Source: Kocuria marina
GTDB lineage: Bacteria; Actinomycetota; Actinomycetes; Actinomycetales; Micrococcaceae
Direction: 5' to 3'
DNA length: 64,000 nucleotides
NCBI RefSeq assembly: GCF_000786655.1
Contig: NZ_JROM01000021.1
Coordinates: 295,130-359,129, forward strand
Made by a program: the position numbers and the translations under genes. Shown here in pieces: positions 17,315-25,900 of this stretch (the first letter of the stretch is position 1; every line of letters begins with the position of its first letter). The notes under the pieces were generated by a model, which was not told the origin of the DNA, made no database searches, and saw only the letters and a program-made list of their open reading frames with translations.

Positions 17315-17376
17315 GCCCGGCCGTGATGTAACTCGGTGCCGACCGCGCCTCATGCTCGGGCACGGTCAGGGTCGAG

Positions 17377-18042
17377 TCACCGGAAGGTGTAGTAACCGTC
17401 CAGCTGCATGGCATTCACGGAGTGAACCTGAGTGCCCTGCGAGGGGTTGAGAGCGGAGATCATCTGGCCGTTGCCGATGTAGATCCCCACGTGGGAGCCG
17501 CCGTTCTGGGAGACCAGATCGCCGGGCTGCGGGTTGGACGTGGGGGTGCCGGCGGCGAACTGCGCCCAGGTGGTGCGGGGCAGGTTGATGCCGTTCTGGG
17601 CGTATGCCCACTGGGTGAAGCCGGAGCAGTCCCAGGCCTTGAAGCCGGTGCCGCCCCAGACGTACGCGCCGCCGATGCCCTGGTAGGCGGTGCCCACCAG
17701 ACCACCCGTGGAGTGGTTCGACTGCGTGGTCACGCTCGCGGCGCTCCCCAGGGTGTCGGAAGCCGGGGCCTGCGCGGGAGCAGCCTGCGGGGCGCTGTAG
17801 GACACGGTGTTGGTGGCCTGCGTGCTGTACGACGCGTTGTAGGCCTGCACCGAAGAGGTGGTTGCCTGGTAGCTGTACGAAGCCGCGGTGCCGAGATCGA
17901 TGACACCGCTCGATGCCTGCGCGGGAGCCGCGAGACCGGCCACGGCGGCACCGGCGACGACGGCGCCCACGGTGGTGTTACGCACGAGGTGCGACTGCGT
18001 CTCGGCGCGGTGCCGGGCAGAGTTCTGCTTCATGAAAGACAT
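17377..18042 (-). CDS. Secreted NlpC/P60 peptidoglycan hydrolase
   Basis: A 221-aa exported endopeptidase expected to cleave D-Glu-to-diamino-acid bonds of wall peptides. The signal peptide ends at about 43 (AAVAGLAAPAQAS). A Ser/Ala/Tyr-rich linker follows, then the catalytic domain: AWDCSGFTQWAYAQ (Cys139), GGSHVGIYIGN (His184) and Asn199 as the third residue, all canonical. The start ATG has GGGAGG at 8 bases. The gene lies directly behind a c-di-AMP riboswitch, so its expression is tied to the c-di-AMP level and thus to turgor and wall state. Confidence 0.93.
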   Translation of the reverse strand: MSFMKQNSARHRAETQSHLVRNTTVGAVVAGAAVAGLAAPAQASSGVIDLGTAASYSYQATTSSVQAYNASYSTQATNTVSYSAPQAAPAQAPASDTLGSAASVTTQSNHSTGGLVGTAYQGIGGAYVWGGTGFKAWDCSGFTQWAYAQNGINLPRTTWAQFAAGTPTSNPQPGDLVSQNGGSHVGIYIGNGQMISALNPSQGTQVHSVNAMQLDGYYTFR

Positions 18043-18057
18043 GTGTGTTCCTCCCTG

Positions 18058-18245
18058 CGCCTACGAGGTGAGCTGTCGGGTTCGGATGGGAGACATCCGG
18101 CCGCACGCACCTTGGTGCCGTGCTGGCTTGACCCCAAGGACCCGTCGGATTGCAACGAGCCCGGAAGTGGTTCCCCCGCTTCTGCCATGCGGATGTTCTG
18201 TGTACGGGTCCCGGAGCGCATGGCAGAACTCGGCGAACGCTCGGG
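18058..18245 (-). promoter_or_regulatory. c-di-AMP riboswitch (ydaO/yuaA class)
   Basis: On the minus strand the leader holds the class hallmarks in order: an initial GCGTTCGCCGAG stretch, GGGGGAACCAC, CCTTGGGGTCAA, then ATCCGAACCCGACAGCTCACC and CTCGTAGGCG just before the ribosome site. Arrangement and spacing match actinobacterial ydaO leaders of rpf and NlpC/P60 genes. In this class ligand binding usually turns expression off. The element ends about 15 bases before the start codon, so control could act on translation or on folding of the ribosome site. Confidence 0.9.
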
Positions 18246-18279
18246 AGTGCTGATCCGACCAGTGATCGGCACGGGCATG

Positions 18280-18309
18280 ACTGTACAGGACGGATAACGA
18301 AAATGTCAC
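18280..18309 (-). promoter_or_regulatory. Promoter driving the riboswitch and NlpC/P60 gene
   Basis: Reading leftwards, GTGACA (18309-18304), an 18-base spacer and TACAGT (18285-18280). Transcription would start about 30 bases before the riboswitch. Confidence 0.6.
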
Positions 18310-18604
18310 GTTTTGATTACAGCGGGTCACGGATCGGGCATCGGTCGCTATGAATTAGCGTGGATTACCACGCCCGGCGATATCAATCGGCCGCCTCAGC
18401 ACGCCCACCCACTCGAACACCCACACCCCGGAAAAGGCTTCTGACCTGCGGCGATACAGGGCTCGCCCAGCCAAAGAGGCTCGAAACCGCGCCGATCACC
18501 CGTGATTGTCCACACAGTCGCAAAATCACGGTCGACTTCTCGAAGATCACGGCGCGTCGCGTTCCGCCATTACCCGAAGCGGCCGCGGAGAGACGCAGCG
18601 GCGA
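18310..18604. other. Non-coding interval, nothing recognised
   Basis: About 295 bases between the riboswitch promoter and the end of the DtxR-family gene. It is AT-richer near 18310-18380. I find no gene, convincing terminator or RNA. Confidence 0.5.
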
Positions 18605-19315
18605 TCAGGGCTTGGCGGCGGCCACCCGGATGGCGCGGGCGGTGGCGGAGTCCAGGTCCAGGGACACTCCCGAATCGACCCGGGTCACCACGACCCGGTT
18701 CTCGTCCCCGGGGTTGATCTCGGCCGTGACCCTGGAGCCCGTGAGGATGCCCGCGGAACTGAGCATCTCGATGAGTTCCTGGTCCGCCTGGACCACCTCC
18801 GGCAGCAACCGGACCACGTATTCCTGGGAGTCCTGGGCGCCGGCGACCTCGAGCAGCGTGAGCCCTTCGAAGACCTCGGCCGCGGCGCCGGCACCGTGGT
18901 GCCCACCCCGTCCCGGGATGGGGGTGCCGTACGGGGAGTTCTCGGGATTCCCCAGGAGGTTCACGAGCCGCTGTTCCACGCGTTCGCTCATCACGTGTTC
19001 CCAGCGGCAGGCCTCCTCGTGGACGTGCGCCATGTCCAGGCCCACCACGTCCGCGAGCAGTCGTTCGGCGAGCCGGTGCTTGCGCATCACGGACACCGCC
19101 GTGGAGCGCCCGGTCTCGGTGAGCTGTAGGGAGCGGTCCGGCGCCACGGAGAGCAGCCCGTCGCGTTCCATGCGGGAGACGGTCTGGGACACGGTGGGCC
19201 CGGAGTGGTGCAGGCGTTCCACGATGCGGGCCCGCATGGGGATGATCCCCTCTTCCTCCAGCTCCAGCACCGTGCGCAAGTACATTTCGGTGGTGTCGAT
19301 CAGATCGCCGCTCAT
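18605..19315 (-). CDS. DtxR/IdeR-family metal-dependent repressor
   Basis: A 236-aa three-domain regulator. Residues 1-70 are a winged helix (MRARIVERLHHSGPTVSQTVSRMERDGLL). Residues ~71-140 are the dimerisation and metal domain with the IdeR-type ligands His79 and Glu83 (MRKHRLAERLL), Cys102, Glu105 and His106 (EEACRWEHVMSERVE), plus Met10. Residues ~150-236 are an SH3-like domain. Such proteins repress uptake genes when Fe2+ or Mn2+ is abundant. Iron seems likelier from the Cys ligand, but manganese is not excluded (mntH is in this window). GAGGA precedes the ATG. Palindromes upstream suggest autoregulation. Confidence 0.9.
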   Translation of the reverse strand: MSGDLIDTTEMYLRTVLELEEEGIIPMRARIVERLHHSGPTVSQTVSRMERDGLLSVAPDRSLQLTETGRSTAVSVMRKHRLAERLLADVVGLDMAHVHEEACRWEHVMSERVEQRLVNLLGNPENSPYGTPIPGRGGHHGAGAAAEVFEGLTLLEVAGAQDSQEYVVRLLPEVVQADQELIEMLSSAGILTGSRVTAEINPGDENRVVVTRVDSGVSLDLDSATARAIRVAAAKP

Positions 19316-19379
19316 GGTTCGTCCTCAGATTTCTGCGCACCACAGCGCGCGGGTCAACGACCCCCTGTGGGGGTTGCCG

Positions 19380-19413
19380 TTCAGCCTAGTCTGAATGATT
19401 CAGGATAATTATA
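19380..19413. promoter_or_regulatory. Overlapping palindromes between the DtxR-family gene and serC
   Basis: TTCAG-N6-CTGAA (19380-19395) overlaps the perfect palindrome CTGAAT-G-ATTCAG (19391-19403), followed by ATAATTAT (19405-19412), which carries a TATAAT reading leftwards (19413-19408). It has the layout of a promoter/operator for the divergent regulator gene. It does not match the classic IdeR box. Confidence 0.35.
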
Positions 19414-19512
19414 GCCAGTGGGTGCCCCGGCGACAGGCGTCTCGAACGCGCCATCGACTCCCCGGGCGGGCACAATGGGGAACACACCCGACCGCCCGCC
19501 AGAGGAGCCTTC

Positions 19513-20640
19513 GTGACCAGCATGCCCGTGATCCCCCCGTCCCTGTTGCCCGCGGACGGCCGTTTCGGTGCGGGCCCGTCCCGGGTGCGGGCCGAGCAGG
19601 TGGCCGCCCTCGAACGCGGGGGCAGTTCCCTGCTGGGCACGTCCCACCGCCAGGCCCCCGTCAAGGACCTCGTGGCGCAGGTGCAGGAGCGACTGGCCGA
19701 GTTCTTCTCGCTGCCCGACGGTTACGAGATCGTCCTGGGCCTCGGGGGCTCCAGCACGTTCTGGGACAGCGCGGCCTTCAGCCTCGTGACGGACCGCGCC
19801 GAGCACCTCAGCTTCGGTGAGTTCGGCGCCAAGTTCGCGCACGTGACGGATCGCGCGCCGTTCCTCGAACCCTCCGTGGTGATCGCGGCCCCCGCGGGCT
19901 CGCGCCCCGAGGGCCCGCGCCCGGAGCCCGGGGTGGACGTCTACGCGTGGCCCCAGAACGAGACCTCCACGGGCGTCGCCATGCCCGTGCGGCGCGTTCA
20001 CGCGGACGACGGCGCTCTGACGGTCATCGACGCGACGTCCGCCGCGGGCGGCATGGCGGTCGATCTCACCGAGACCGACGTCTACTACTTCTCCCCGCAG
20101 AAGAATTTCGGCAGTGACGGCGGGATCTGGTTCGCCGCGTTCTCCCCCGCCGCGCTCGAGCGGGTCGAGCGCATCGCCGCGTCCGATCGCTGGATCCCGG
20201 ACGTCCTGTCCCTCGCCACGGCCGTGGACAACTCGCGCAAGCACCAGACCTACAACACCCCCGCCCTGGCGGGACTCGTGATGCTCAACGAGCAGGCGGG
20301 CTGGCTCAACGCCCAGGGCGGTCTGGACTGGGCGGCCCGCCGCACCGCCGAGACCTCGGGGCTCGTCTACGACTGGGCGCACCGCAGCGACGTCGCCGCG
20401 CCGTTCGTCACGCAGTCCGAGCACCGCTCGCCCGTGGTGTGCACCGTGGACTTCGACGACGCCGTGGACGCTGCCCGGATCGCGGCCGTCCTGCGCGCCA
20501 ACGGCGTGGTGGACGTGGAACCGTATCGCAAGCTCGGGCGCAACCAGTTGCGGATCGCCACGTTCGTCTCCGTGCCGCCGGAGGACGTCCGGGCCCTGCT
20601 GGAATGCATCGACTGGACCGTGGCGAACGGCCTGGACTGA
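19513..20640 (+). CDS. serC: Phosphoserine aminotransferase
   Basis: A 375-aa PLP enzyme converting 3-phosphohydroxypyruvate to phosphoserine in serine synthesis; class-V fold, actinobacterial (Mycobacterium-like) subfamily. Features are the N-terminal RFGAGPSRVR, GTSHRQAPVKDLV, LGLGGSSTFWDSA (cofactor phosphate site), IDATSAAGGMAVD and the Schiff-base lysine in YFSPQKNFGSDGG (about residue 196), then TYNTPALAGL. The GTG start follows GAGGAG. It converges on the MFS gene with only 6 bp between. Confidence 0.95.
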   Translation: MTSMPVIPPSLLPADGRFGAGPSRVRAEQVAALERGGSSLLGTSHRQAPVKDLVAQVQERLAEFFSLPDGYEIVLGLGGSSTFWDSAAFSLVTDRAEHLSFGEFGAKFAHVTDRAPFLEPSVVIAAPAGSRPEGPRPEPGVDVYAWPQNETSTGVAMPVRRVHADDGALTVIDATSAAGGMAVDLTETDVYYFSPQKNFGSDGGIWFAAFSPAALERVERIAASDRWIPDVLSLATAVDNSRKHQTYNTPALAGLVMLNEQAGWLNAQGGLDWAARRTAETSGLVYDWAHRSDVAAPFVTQSEHRSPVVCTVDFDDAVDAARIAAVLRANGVVDVEPYRKLGRNQLRIATFVSVPPEDVRALLECIDWTVANGLD

Positions 20641-20646
20641 GCGGAC

Positions 20647-22056
20647 TCAGCCGCGCGGCGTCGTACCCGGCTCCGCGTTCGGGCCGTCCGCGGCGGGCGG
20701 CCCGGCCGGCGCGTCCGAGCGGCCCGGTGACGCTGGATCGCTCACCGCCCGGGGCTCGGACGACGGCGCGGGGTCGGTACTTAGCGCTCGCCCTGTGCTC
20801 GCTGCGCGCCCGGTGGCCGGCGCAGGGTCGCTGCTCGGGGCGGACGACGCCGCGAGGCGCTGTTCCCGCCGCAGTCGCCACGCGAAGCACGCGCCGATCA
20901 GCGCACCCACGAGACCGGCGAGCACCGCCGCGCCCATGCCCCAGCGCGCCCCGAACGTGTCGGTCAGCCACCCCACGGTGGGCGCGCCGATCGGCGTACC
21001 GCCCATGAAGATGGCCATGTAAAGGCTCATGACGCGTCCACGCATGGCGGGTGCCGTGGTGGTCTGCACGTAGGCGTTGGCCGTGGTCATGATCGTGAGC
21101 GACGCGATGCCGCACGGGACGAGCCACACCGCGAACACCCACAGCGTGGGGGCGGTGGCCGCTCCCAGACACGTGATCGTGAAGGCCACGCACCCCGCGA
21201 AGACGTAGCGCAGGCGTGCCCGCGCGCGGCGGGCGGACAGCAACGCCCCGGTCAGGGTGCCCACCGCGAGGATCGAGTTGAGCACACCGAATTCCTCGGA
21301 ACCGCGGCCGAACACGGAACCGCCCATGGCCGCGAGGAACACGGCGAAGTTCATGCCGAAGGTGCCGATCATGAAGATCGTGCTCATGACCGCCACGAGG
21401 TCCGGGCGGTGGAGCACGTAGCCGATGCCCTCCCGGATCTGCCCGCGTGCGCGCCGCGCACGAGGCGCGGGACGCAACTTGGCGGCGTCGATCAGGACGA
21501 TCGCGCAGATCATGGCGGCGAACGTGAGGGTGTTGATCATGAACACCCACCCCGTGCCCACGGCGGCCACCAGCACACCGGCGACCGCCGGGCCGATCAA
21601 CCGCGCGGAGTTGAACGAGGTGGAGTTCAGGGCTACGGCGTTGGACACGTGGGTGTCCGGGACCATTTCCGAGACGAAGGTCTGCCGGACGGGGGCGTCG
21701 AACGTGGCGACGATTCCCAGGCCCAGGGCGAACGCGTACACGGTGAGTAGCTGCGCGAGGTCCAGGAGCAACAGGATGCCCAGCCCCAGGGCCAGCAGCG
21801 CCATGACACCCTGCGTGATCACCAGGATCCGGCGTCTGTCGTAGCGGTCCGCGAGTACGCCCGCGTACGGCGCGAGCAGCAACTGCGGGACGAACTGCAG
21901 GGCCATCACCACGCCCATGGCCGTGGCGTCGTGGTCGGTCAGTTCGTCGAACACGAGCCACGACTGGGCGGTGCGCTGCATCCACGTGCCCACGTTGGAC
22001 ACGAGCGCACCCGTGAACCACAAGCGGTAGTTACGGATCCGCAGGGACCGGAACAT
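20647..22056 (-). CDS. MFS transporter (enterobactin-exporter-like, MFS_3)
   Basis: A 469-aa permease with 12 hydrophobic segments (about residues 1-410) and a Ser/Pro/Ala-rich cytoplasmic tail (~415-469). The N-terminus SLRIRNYRLWFTGALVSNVGTWMQRTAQSWLVF, the loop ADRYDRRRILVITQG and FDAPVRQTFVSEMVP are typical of the MFS_3 group (EntS and macrolide-type exporters). Substrate unknown. No regulator or biosynthetic partner is adjacent. Confidence 0.88.
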   Translation of the reverse strand: MFRSLRIRNYRLWFTGALVSNVGTWMQRTAQSWLVFDELTDHDATAMGVVMALQFVPQLLLAPYAGVLADRYDRRRILVITQGVMALLALGLGILLLLDLAQLLTVYAFALGLGIVATFDAPVRQTFVSEMVPDTHVSNAVALNSTSFNSARLIGPAVAGVLVAAVGTGWVFMINTLTFAAMICAIVLIDAAKLRPAPRARRARGQIREGIGYVLHRPDLVAVMSTIFMIGTFGMNFAVFLAAMGGSVFGRGSEEFGVLNSILAVGTLTGALLSARRARARLRYVFAGCVAFTITCLGAATAPTLWVFAVWLVPCGIASLTIMTTANAYVQTTTAPAMRGRVMSLYMAIFMGGTPIGAPTVGWLTDTFGARWGMGAAVLAGLVGALIGACFAWRLRREQRLAASSAPSSDPAPATGRAASTGRALSTDPAPSSEPRAVSDPASPGRSDAPAGPPAADGPNAEPGTTPRG

Positions 22057-22112
22057 CCCCGACTCCGGGACCGCCGGCGGCGGGGTCCCGGGTGCGGTGG
22101 CCGGTCCGCGGG

Positions 22113-22733
22113 CTACGATGCTGCGCCGTCCTCGGCGTCTTCCGATGCGGCGGGCTCGTCCTTGGGGTGGGGGGTCTCCCCGTCGGTGGAGGTCTCCTCG
22201 GCGGAGGTCTCCTCGGCGGGCGCAGTGTCACCGTCACCGGCGTGCTCGGCGTCGGCGGAGTCCTGCCCGTCGTCCGGGTGCTCGTCCCCCTCCGTCGGGG
22301 AGTCGTGCTCGTCCTGCGCCTCCTGCTCCTGCAACGCCTGCATCCGCTCCTCCCACGGCACCCAGTCCGGGGCCAGGAGGGAATCGGGTCCCGACACGAG
22401 GCCGGTCTCGCACACGGTCACGTGCTTGCTGCGCGGGGCCCGGGCCACGGTCGCGTACCACGTCCAGCCGGGGTAGCCGGCCAGGCGGCAGTCGAAGAGG
22501 TGGGTGAGCAACCGGTCCTCGTGCGCGGTGACACCGAGGTATTCCCCCACGGAGGACGCGTCCGTCACGGGCGCCAGCACGGCGTCACGCGCGAGATCCA
22601 CCGCGGCCGTGAGGATCGGATCCTGTTTGGGTGTGCGCGTGCGCCCCGCGGGTCGCTGCGGTGCGGTCTCAGTGGTGGTCTCGGACGCCGTGGTCTCGGA
22701 TGCGGTGGTCTCGGATGCGGTGGTCTCAGACAT
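22113..22733 (-). CDS. DUF3027 family protein
   Basis: A 206-aa actinobacterial protein of unknown function. The core (about 25-140: DPILTAAVDLARDAVL, HEDRLLTHLFDCRLAGYPGWTWYATVARAP, LLAPDWVPWEER) is the DUF3027 signature; the tail is acidic (Glu/Asp/Ser-rich). The N-terminus is an SETTA repeat encoded by a 15-bp tandem repeat. The start (ATG at 22733) overlaps the stop of the cold-shock gene, indicating translational coupling; an in-frame ATG at 22742 is the alternative. DUF3027 next to a cold-shock protein is a recurrent actinobacterial pair. Confidence 0.85.
   Translation of the reverse strand: MSETTASETTASETTASETTTETAPQRPAGRTRTPKQDPILTAAVDLARDAVLAPVTDASSVGEYLGVTAHEDRLLTHLFDCRLAGYPGWTWYATVARAPRSKHVTVCETGLVSGPDSLLAPDWVPWEERMQALQEQEAQDEHDSPTEGDEHPDDGQDSADAEHAGDGDTAPAEETSAEETSTDGETPHPKDEPAASEDAEDGAAS
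22671..22730 (-). repeat. Four copies of a 15-bp coding tandem repeat
   Basis: The unit is TCCGAGACCACCGCA with small differences, encoding SETTA four times at the N-terminus of the DUF3027 protein. As the unit is a multiple of three, copy-number change would not break the frame. Confidence 0.8.
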
Positions 22734-23109
22734 CGAGCTCATCCGCCACGGTGCGCAGGATGGTCGCGATCTTCTTGCCGTGCGCGTGGTCCGGGTAGCG
22801 CCCGCGGCGCAGTCCGTTGGACATCCCGTCCAACAGCCGAATGAGGTCCTCGGTGAGCACGGCCATCTCCTCGGGGGGTTTGCGCGTGTTGCGGGCCACG
22901 GACTGCGGCTTGCTCAGCAGGGTCGCGGACAGGGCCTGCGCCCCGCGCTTGCCGTCCGCGATCCCGAAGTCCATGCGGGTCCCGGGCTTGACCGTGGTGA
23001 CCCCCTTGGGCAGGGCGGACGAATGCAGGAACACTTCCTGGCCGTCGTCGGTGGCCAGGAAGCCGAAACCCTTGTCTGCGTCGAACCACTTGACCTTGCC
23101 CGTGGGCAC
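22726..23109 (-). CDS. Cold-shock domain protein with C-terminal extension
   Basis: 127 aa. Residues 1-65 are a CspA-type nucleic-acid-binding fold with RNP1 KGFGFL and RNP2 VFLHSSAL. Residues ~70-127 form a conserved actinobacterial extension (PEEMAVLTEDLIRLLDGMSNGLRRGRYPD). It is expected to act as an RNA chaperone. The GTG at 23109 is chosen: it gives MPTGKVKWFDADKGFG, and GAGGTGA precedes it by 7 bases; the upstream in-frame ATG would add a non-conserved leader. First gene of a two-gene operon with DUF3027. Confidence 0.9.
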   Translation of the reverse strand: MPTGKVKWFDADKGFGFLATDDGQEVFLHSSALPKGVTTVKPGTRMDFGIADGKRGAQALSATLLSKPQSVARNTRKPPEEMAVLTEDLIRLLDGMSNGLRRGRYPDHAHGKKIATILRTVADELDV

Positions 23110-23258
23110 GCGGATCACCTCAGTCTCTCGTCGCCGTGTCTGCGCGGCCACCGGCGGGAACGCGGGCGGCTCGCGAAGTCAATAGTTTAGCCCCCTCATG
23201 ATCGCCCCGGGCCCGAATTCAACCCACCGCGTAACCGGTCCTTGCTACCGTGAGGACC

Positions 23259-23516
23259 ATGTCCGAACCCACCGTTCCCGCCGCATCCGGCCACACTTCC
23301 CCGCGTCCTCGCCGGGGCATGTCCCCCTTGCTCGTCGTCGCACTGGTCCTCGCGCTGTTGTGCGCGCTGTCCCTCGTGGCGGTGCTCGTGGCGGCCGCGG
23401 GCGGACACGTGATCTGGGGCGGGTTCACGATCTTCCCCGCGATCTTCCTCCCCGTGGCCTTCCTGTTGATGTGCGTGGAACTGCTGCGGGGCGCGCGACG
23501 GCGCTCGGCCCGCTGA
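23259..23516 (+). CDS. Small membrane protein, 85 aa
   Basis: A Pro/Ser-rich cytoplasmic N-terminus (1-22), two hydrophobic segments (about 24-47 and 53-72) and a basic C-terminus (RGARRRSAR). Family not recognised. TACCGT (23246-23251) lies 7 bases before the ATG, so transcription may begin at the start codon; an in-frame GTG nine bases upstream is less likely. Confidence 0.6.
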   Translation: MSEPTVPAASGHTSPRPRRGMSPLLVVALVLALLCALSLVAVLVAAAGGHVIWGGFTIFPAIFLPVAFLLMCVELLRGARRRSAR

Positions 23517-23603
23517 GGCGCGCGCAGCGGCGTCGTCGTCCTTCCAGATAACGGACAGCCGAGCAACAGAATCCATTCAGGAAACTTGGAGATACTGACG
23601 AGC

Positions 23604-24317
23604 GTGAACACGAAAACTCCCGAAGCGAAACTGCTCGTCGTCGACGACGAACCCAACATCCTGGAACTGCTGGCCACCTCCCTGCGATTCGCGGGCTTCG
23701 AAGTGGTCACCGCGGCGAACGGCCGGGACGCCCTGCTCAAGGCCGAGGCCGAGGACCCGGACCTCGCCGTGCTGGACGTCATGCTCCCGGACATCGACGG
23801 ATTCTCGGTGACCCGCAAGCTGCGCGCCGCCGGACGCCACTTCCCCATCCTGTTCCTCACCGCCAAGGACGACACCGACGACAAGGTCGCGGGACTGACA
23901 GTGGGCGGTGACGACTACGTGACCAAGCCCTTCAGCCTGGACGAGGTCGTCGCCCGCATCCGCGCCGTCCTGCGCCGCACCCAGCCGCTCGAGGAGGAGG
24001 ACTCCCGGCTGCGCGTGGACGACCTGGTCCTGGACGACGACGCCCACGAGGTCTTCCGCGGCGGGCGCGAGATCGACCTGTCCCCCACCGAGTTCAAGCT
24101 GCTGCGCTACCTCATGCTCAACCCCAACCGGGTGCTGTCCAAGGCCCAGATCCTGGACCACGTGTGGGAGTACGACTTCAACGGGGACGCCTCCATCGTG
24201 GAGTCCTACATCTCCTACCTGCGCCGCAAGATCGACAACGACCCCGAGCAGCCGTCCTTGATCCACACCAAGCGCGGCGTGGGTTACCTGTTGCGCTCGG
24301 CGGACAAGCGCCACTGA
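23604..24317 (+). CDS. OmpR-family response regulator
   Basis: 237 aa. Receiver domain (residues ~9-122) with acidic pocket Asp14/Asp15 (VVDDEPN), phosphoacceptor Asp58 (VLDVMLP), the switch Thr in FLTAKDD and Lys in YVTKPFS; winged-helix DNA-binding domain (~137-235) with LSPTEFKLLRYLM and SYISYLRRKID. It resembles the TrcR group. GTG at 23604 is chosen over an upstream TTG since the family N-terminus starts here. It lies 4 bp upstream of its histidine kinase. Targets unknown. Confidence 0.93.
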   Translation: MNTKTPEAKLLVVDDEPNILELLATSLRFAGFEVVTAANGRDALLKAEAEDPDLAVLDVMLPDIDGFSVTRKLRAAGRHFPILFLTAKDDTDDKVAGLTVGGDDYVTKPFSLDEVVARIRAVLRRTQPLEEEDSRLRVDDLVLDDDAHEVFRGGREIDLSPTEFKLLRYLMLNPNRVLSKAQILDHVWEYDFNGDASIVESYISYLRRKIDNDPEQPSLIHTKRGVGYLLRSADKRH

Positions 24318-24321
24318 ACCG

Positions 24322-25794
24322 TTGAACGTCCTCACCCGCCGGTTCCGCTCCGCGTCCCTGCGTTCCCAGCTGATGGCCCTCACGGGGCTGTTGCTGGCCA
24401 TCAGCATCTCGGTGACCACGCTCGTGGCCGTGTCCGTGCTGCGCGACTCGCTCGTGACGAGCATGGACCAGGAACTGCGCGGGTCCGTGAACACCGTGGC
24501 CCCGGTGCTCACGGGGGCACTGCAAGGTGATGTGACCACGCCGGTGCCCAATTCGGGGTACCTGCTGGACCAGCACGGCAATGTGGTGGCGAGCGCGCGC
24601 AGCGGTACCGGGACGTCCCCGGACAGCTCGAGTCCCGATCTGAGCGGGATGACCCTGGACTACGTCATGGCCCACGACGGCCAGGCGGAGACCGTGGGGT
24701 CCGTGGGCGCCCCCGAGCGCAAGTGGCGGGTGGTGCCCACCAAACTCACGGCGTTCGACATGTCCGTGGTCGTGGCCGAGCCCCTGGACCGCACCACCGC
24801 CATCATCTCCGGCGTGGGGCTGCTGACGTTCAGCTTCGGCCTGGCCACCCTGCTCGCGGCCATGACCGTGGGGTGGGTCATGGTCACCCGGGCGTTCCAA
24901 CCGCTGCGACAGGTGGAGGCCACGGCCGCCCGGATCGCGGAGGGGGACCTGTCCCAGCGTATGGAGGGCTACAACCCTCAGACGGAGATCGGGCAGCTCT
25001 CGGGCTCGCTCAACGCGATGCTCGGTCACATCGAGGACGCGTTCGACGCCCGCACCCGCTCCGAGACCAAGCTGCGGCGCTTCGTCGCGGACGCCTCCCA
25101 CGAGCTGCGCACCCCCCTGGTCTCGATCCGCGGGTACTCGGAGCTGTACCGCCACGGCGCGCTGCAGACCCCCGAGGACGTGGGCAAGGCCATGGAGCGC
25201 ATCGAGTCCGAGTCCAAGCGGATGACCCAGCTCGTGGAGGACCTTCTGACCCTGGCCCGCTTGGACGAACGCCGGGTCGCCACCACGCGGCCCGTGGACC
25301 TCTTGCACCTGGCGTACGACGCCGCGTCCGACGCCCACGCCACGGCACCGGACCGCACGGTGCGGGTCGTGGGTCTGCAGGACTCCCAGCCCGAGGCCGC
25401 GTGGGTGCACGGGGACGAGTCCAAGCTGCGCCAGGTCGTGGCCAATCTGATCACCAACGCCCTGCGCTACACCCCCGCCGGTTCACCGCTCGAACTCGCG
25501 GTGGGCCTCGAGAGCGCCGTGGACGGCCAGTTCACGTCCGTGCTGCAGGTCCGTGACCACGGGCCCGGCATCGACCGGGAGGACGCCGAGCGCGTCTTCG
25601 AACGCTTCTACCGCGCGGATTCCTCCCGCACCCGCGAGACCGGCGGCACGGGACTGGGCCTGTCCATCGTGGCCGCGATCATCGCCCAGCACGACGGCGC
25701 GGTGAAACTCGAGGAGACCGACGGCGGCGGAGCCACCTTCACCGTGCGGATCCCCCACACGAAACCTGTGGACGAGGACCCCGCGGACGCCTGA
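24322..25794 (+). CDS. Sensor histidine kinase (TrcS-like)
   Basis: A 490-aa membrane kinase. TM1 at ~20-40, extracytoplasmic sensor ~41-158, TM2 ~160-188, HAMP ~190-243, HisKA with phospho-His260 (VADASHELRTPLVSIRGYSELY), HATPase_c with the N box NLITNALRYTP, G1 DHGPGID, F box FERFYRAD and G2 GGTGLGLSIV. The start is the TTG at 24322, 4 bp after the regulator gene. The signal is unknown. An orphan WXG100 gene follows 106 bp downstream. Confidence 0.93.
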   Translation: MNVLTRRFRSASLRSQLMALTGLLLAISISVTTLVAVSVLRDSLVTSMDQELRGSVNTVAPVLTGALQGDVTTPVPNSGYLLDQHGNVVASARSGTGTSPDSSSPDLSGMTLDYVMAHDGQAETVGSVGAPERKWRVVPTKLTAFDMSVVVAEPLDRTTAIISGVGLLTFSFGLATLLAAMTVGWVMVTRAFQPLRQVEATAARIAEGDLSQRMEGYNPQTEIGQLSGSLNAMLGHIEDAFDARTRSETKLRRFVADASHELRTPLVSIRGYSELYRHGALQTPEDVGKAMERIESESKRMTQLVEDLLTLARLDERRVATTRPVDLLHLAYDAASDAHATAPDRTVRVVGLQDSQPEAAWVHGDESKLRQVVANLITNALRYTPAGSPLELAVGLESAVDGQFTSVLQVRDHGPGIDREDAERVFERFYRADSSRTRETGGTGLGLSIVAAIIAQHDGAVKLEETDGGGATFTVRIPHTKPVDEDPADA

Positions 25795-25900
25795 GTCCCC
25801 ATCCCCTCCCTCTCCGGGGTGTTGCGCGGCACGTGCCGCCTAGCGTGGATCGGGGCCGGCAATCCACCGGCCACCGCATCCGCTCCAGGGAGGAAACACC

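Noticed and set aside
16064..17326. Gly-rich plus-strand frame resembling a glycine-rich surface protein
   Set aside because: It is the complement of the Ala/Pro-rich linker of the secreted NlpC/P60-type gene, which has signal peptide, RBS and terminator.
19380..19403. Classic IdeR/DtxR iron box at the regulator promoter
   Set aside because: The palindrome does not align with TTAGGTTAGGCTAACCTAA beyond a few bases; recorded as an unknown operator.
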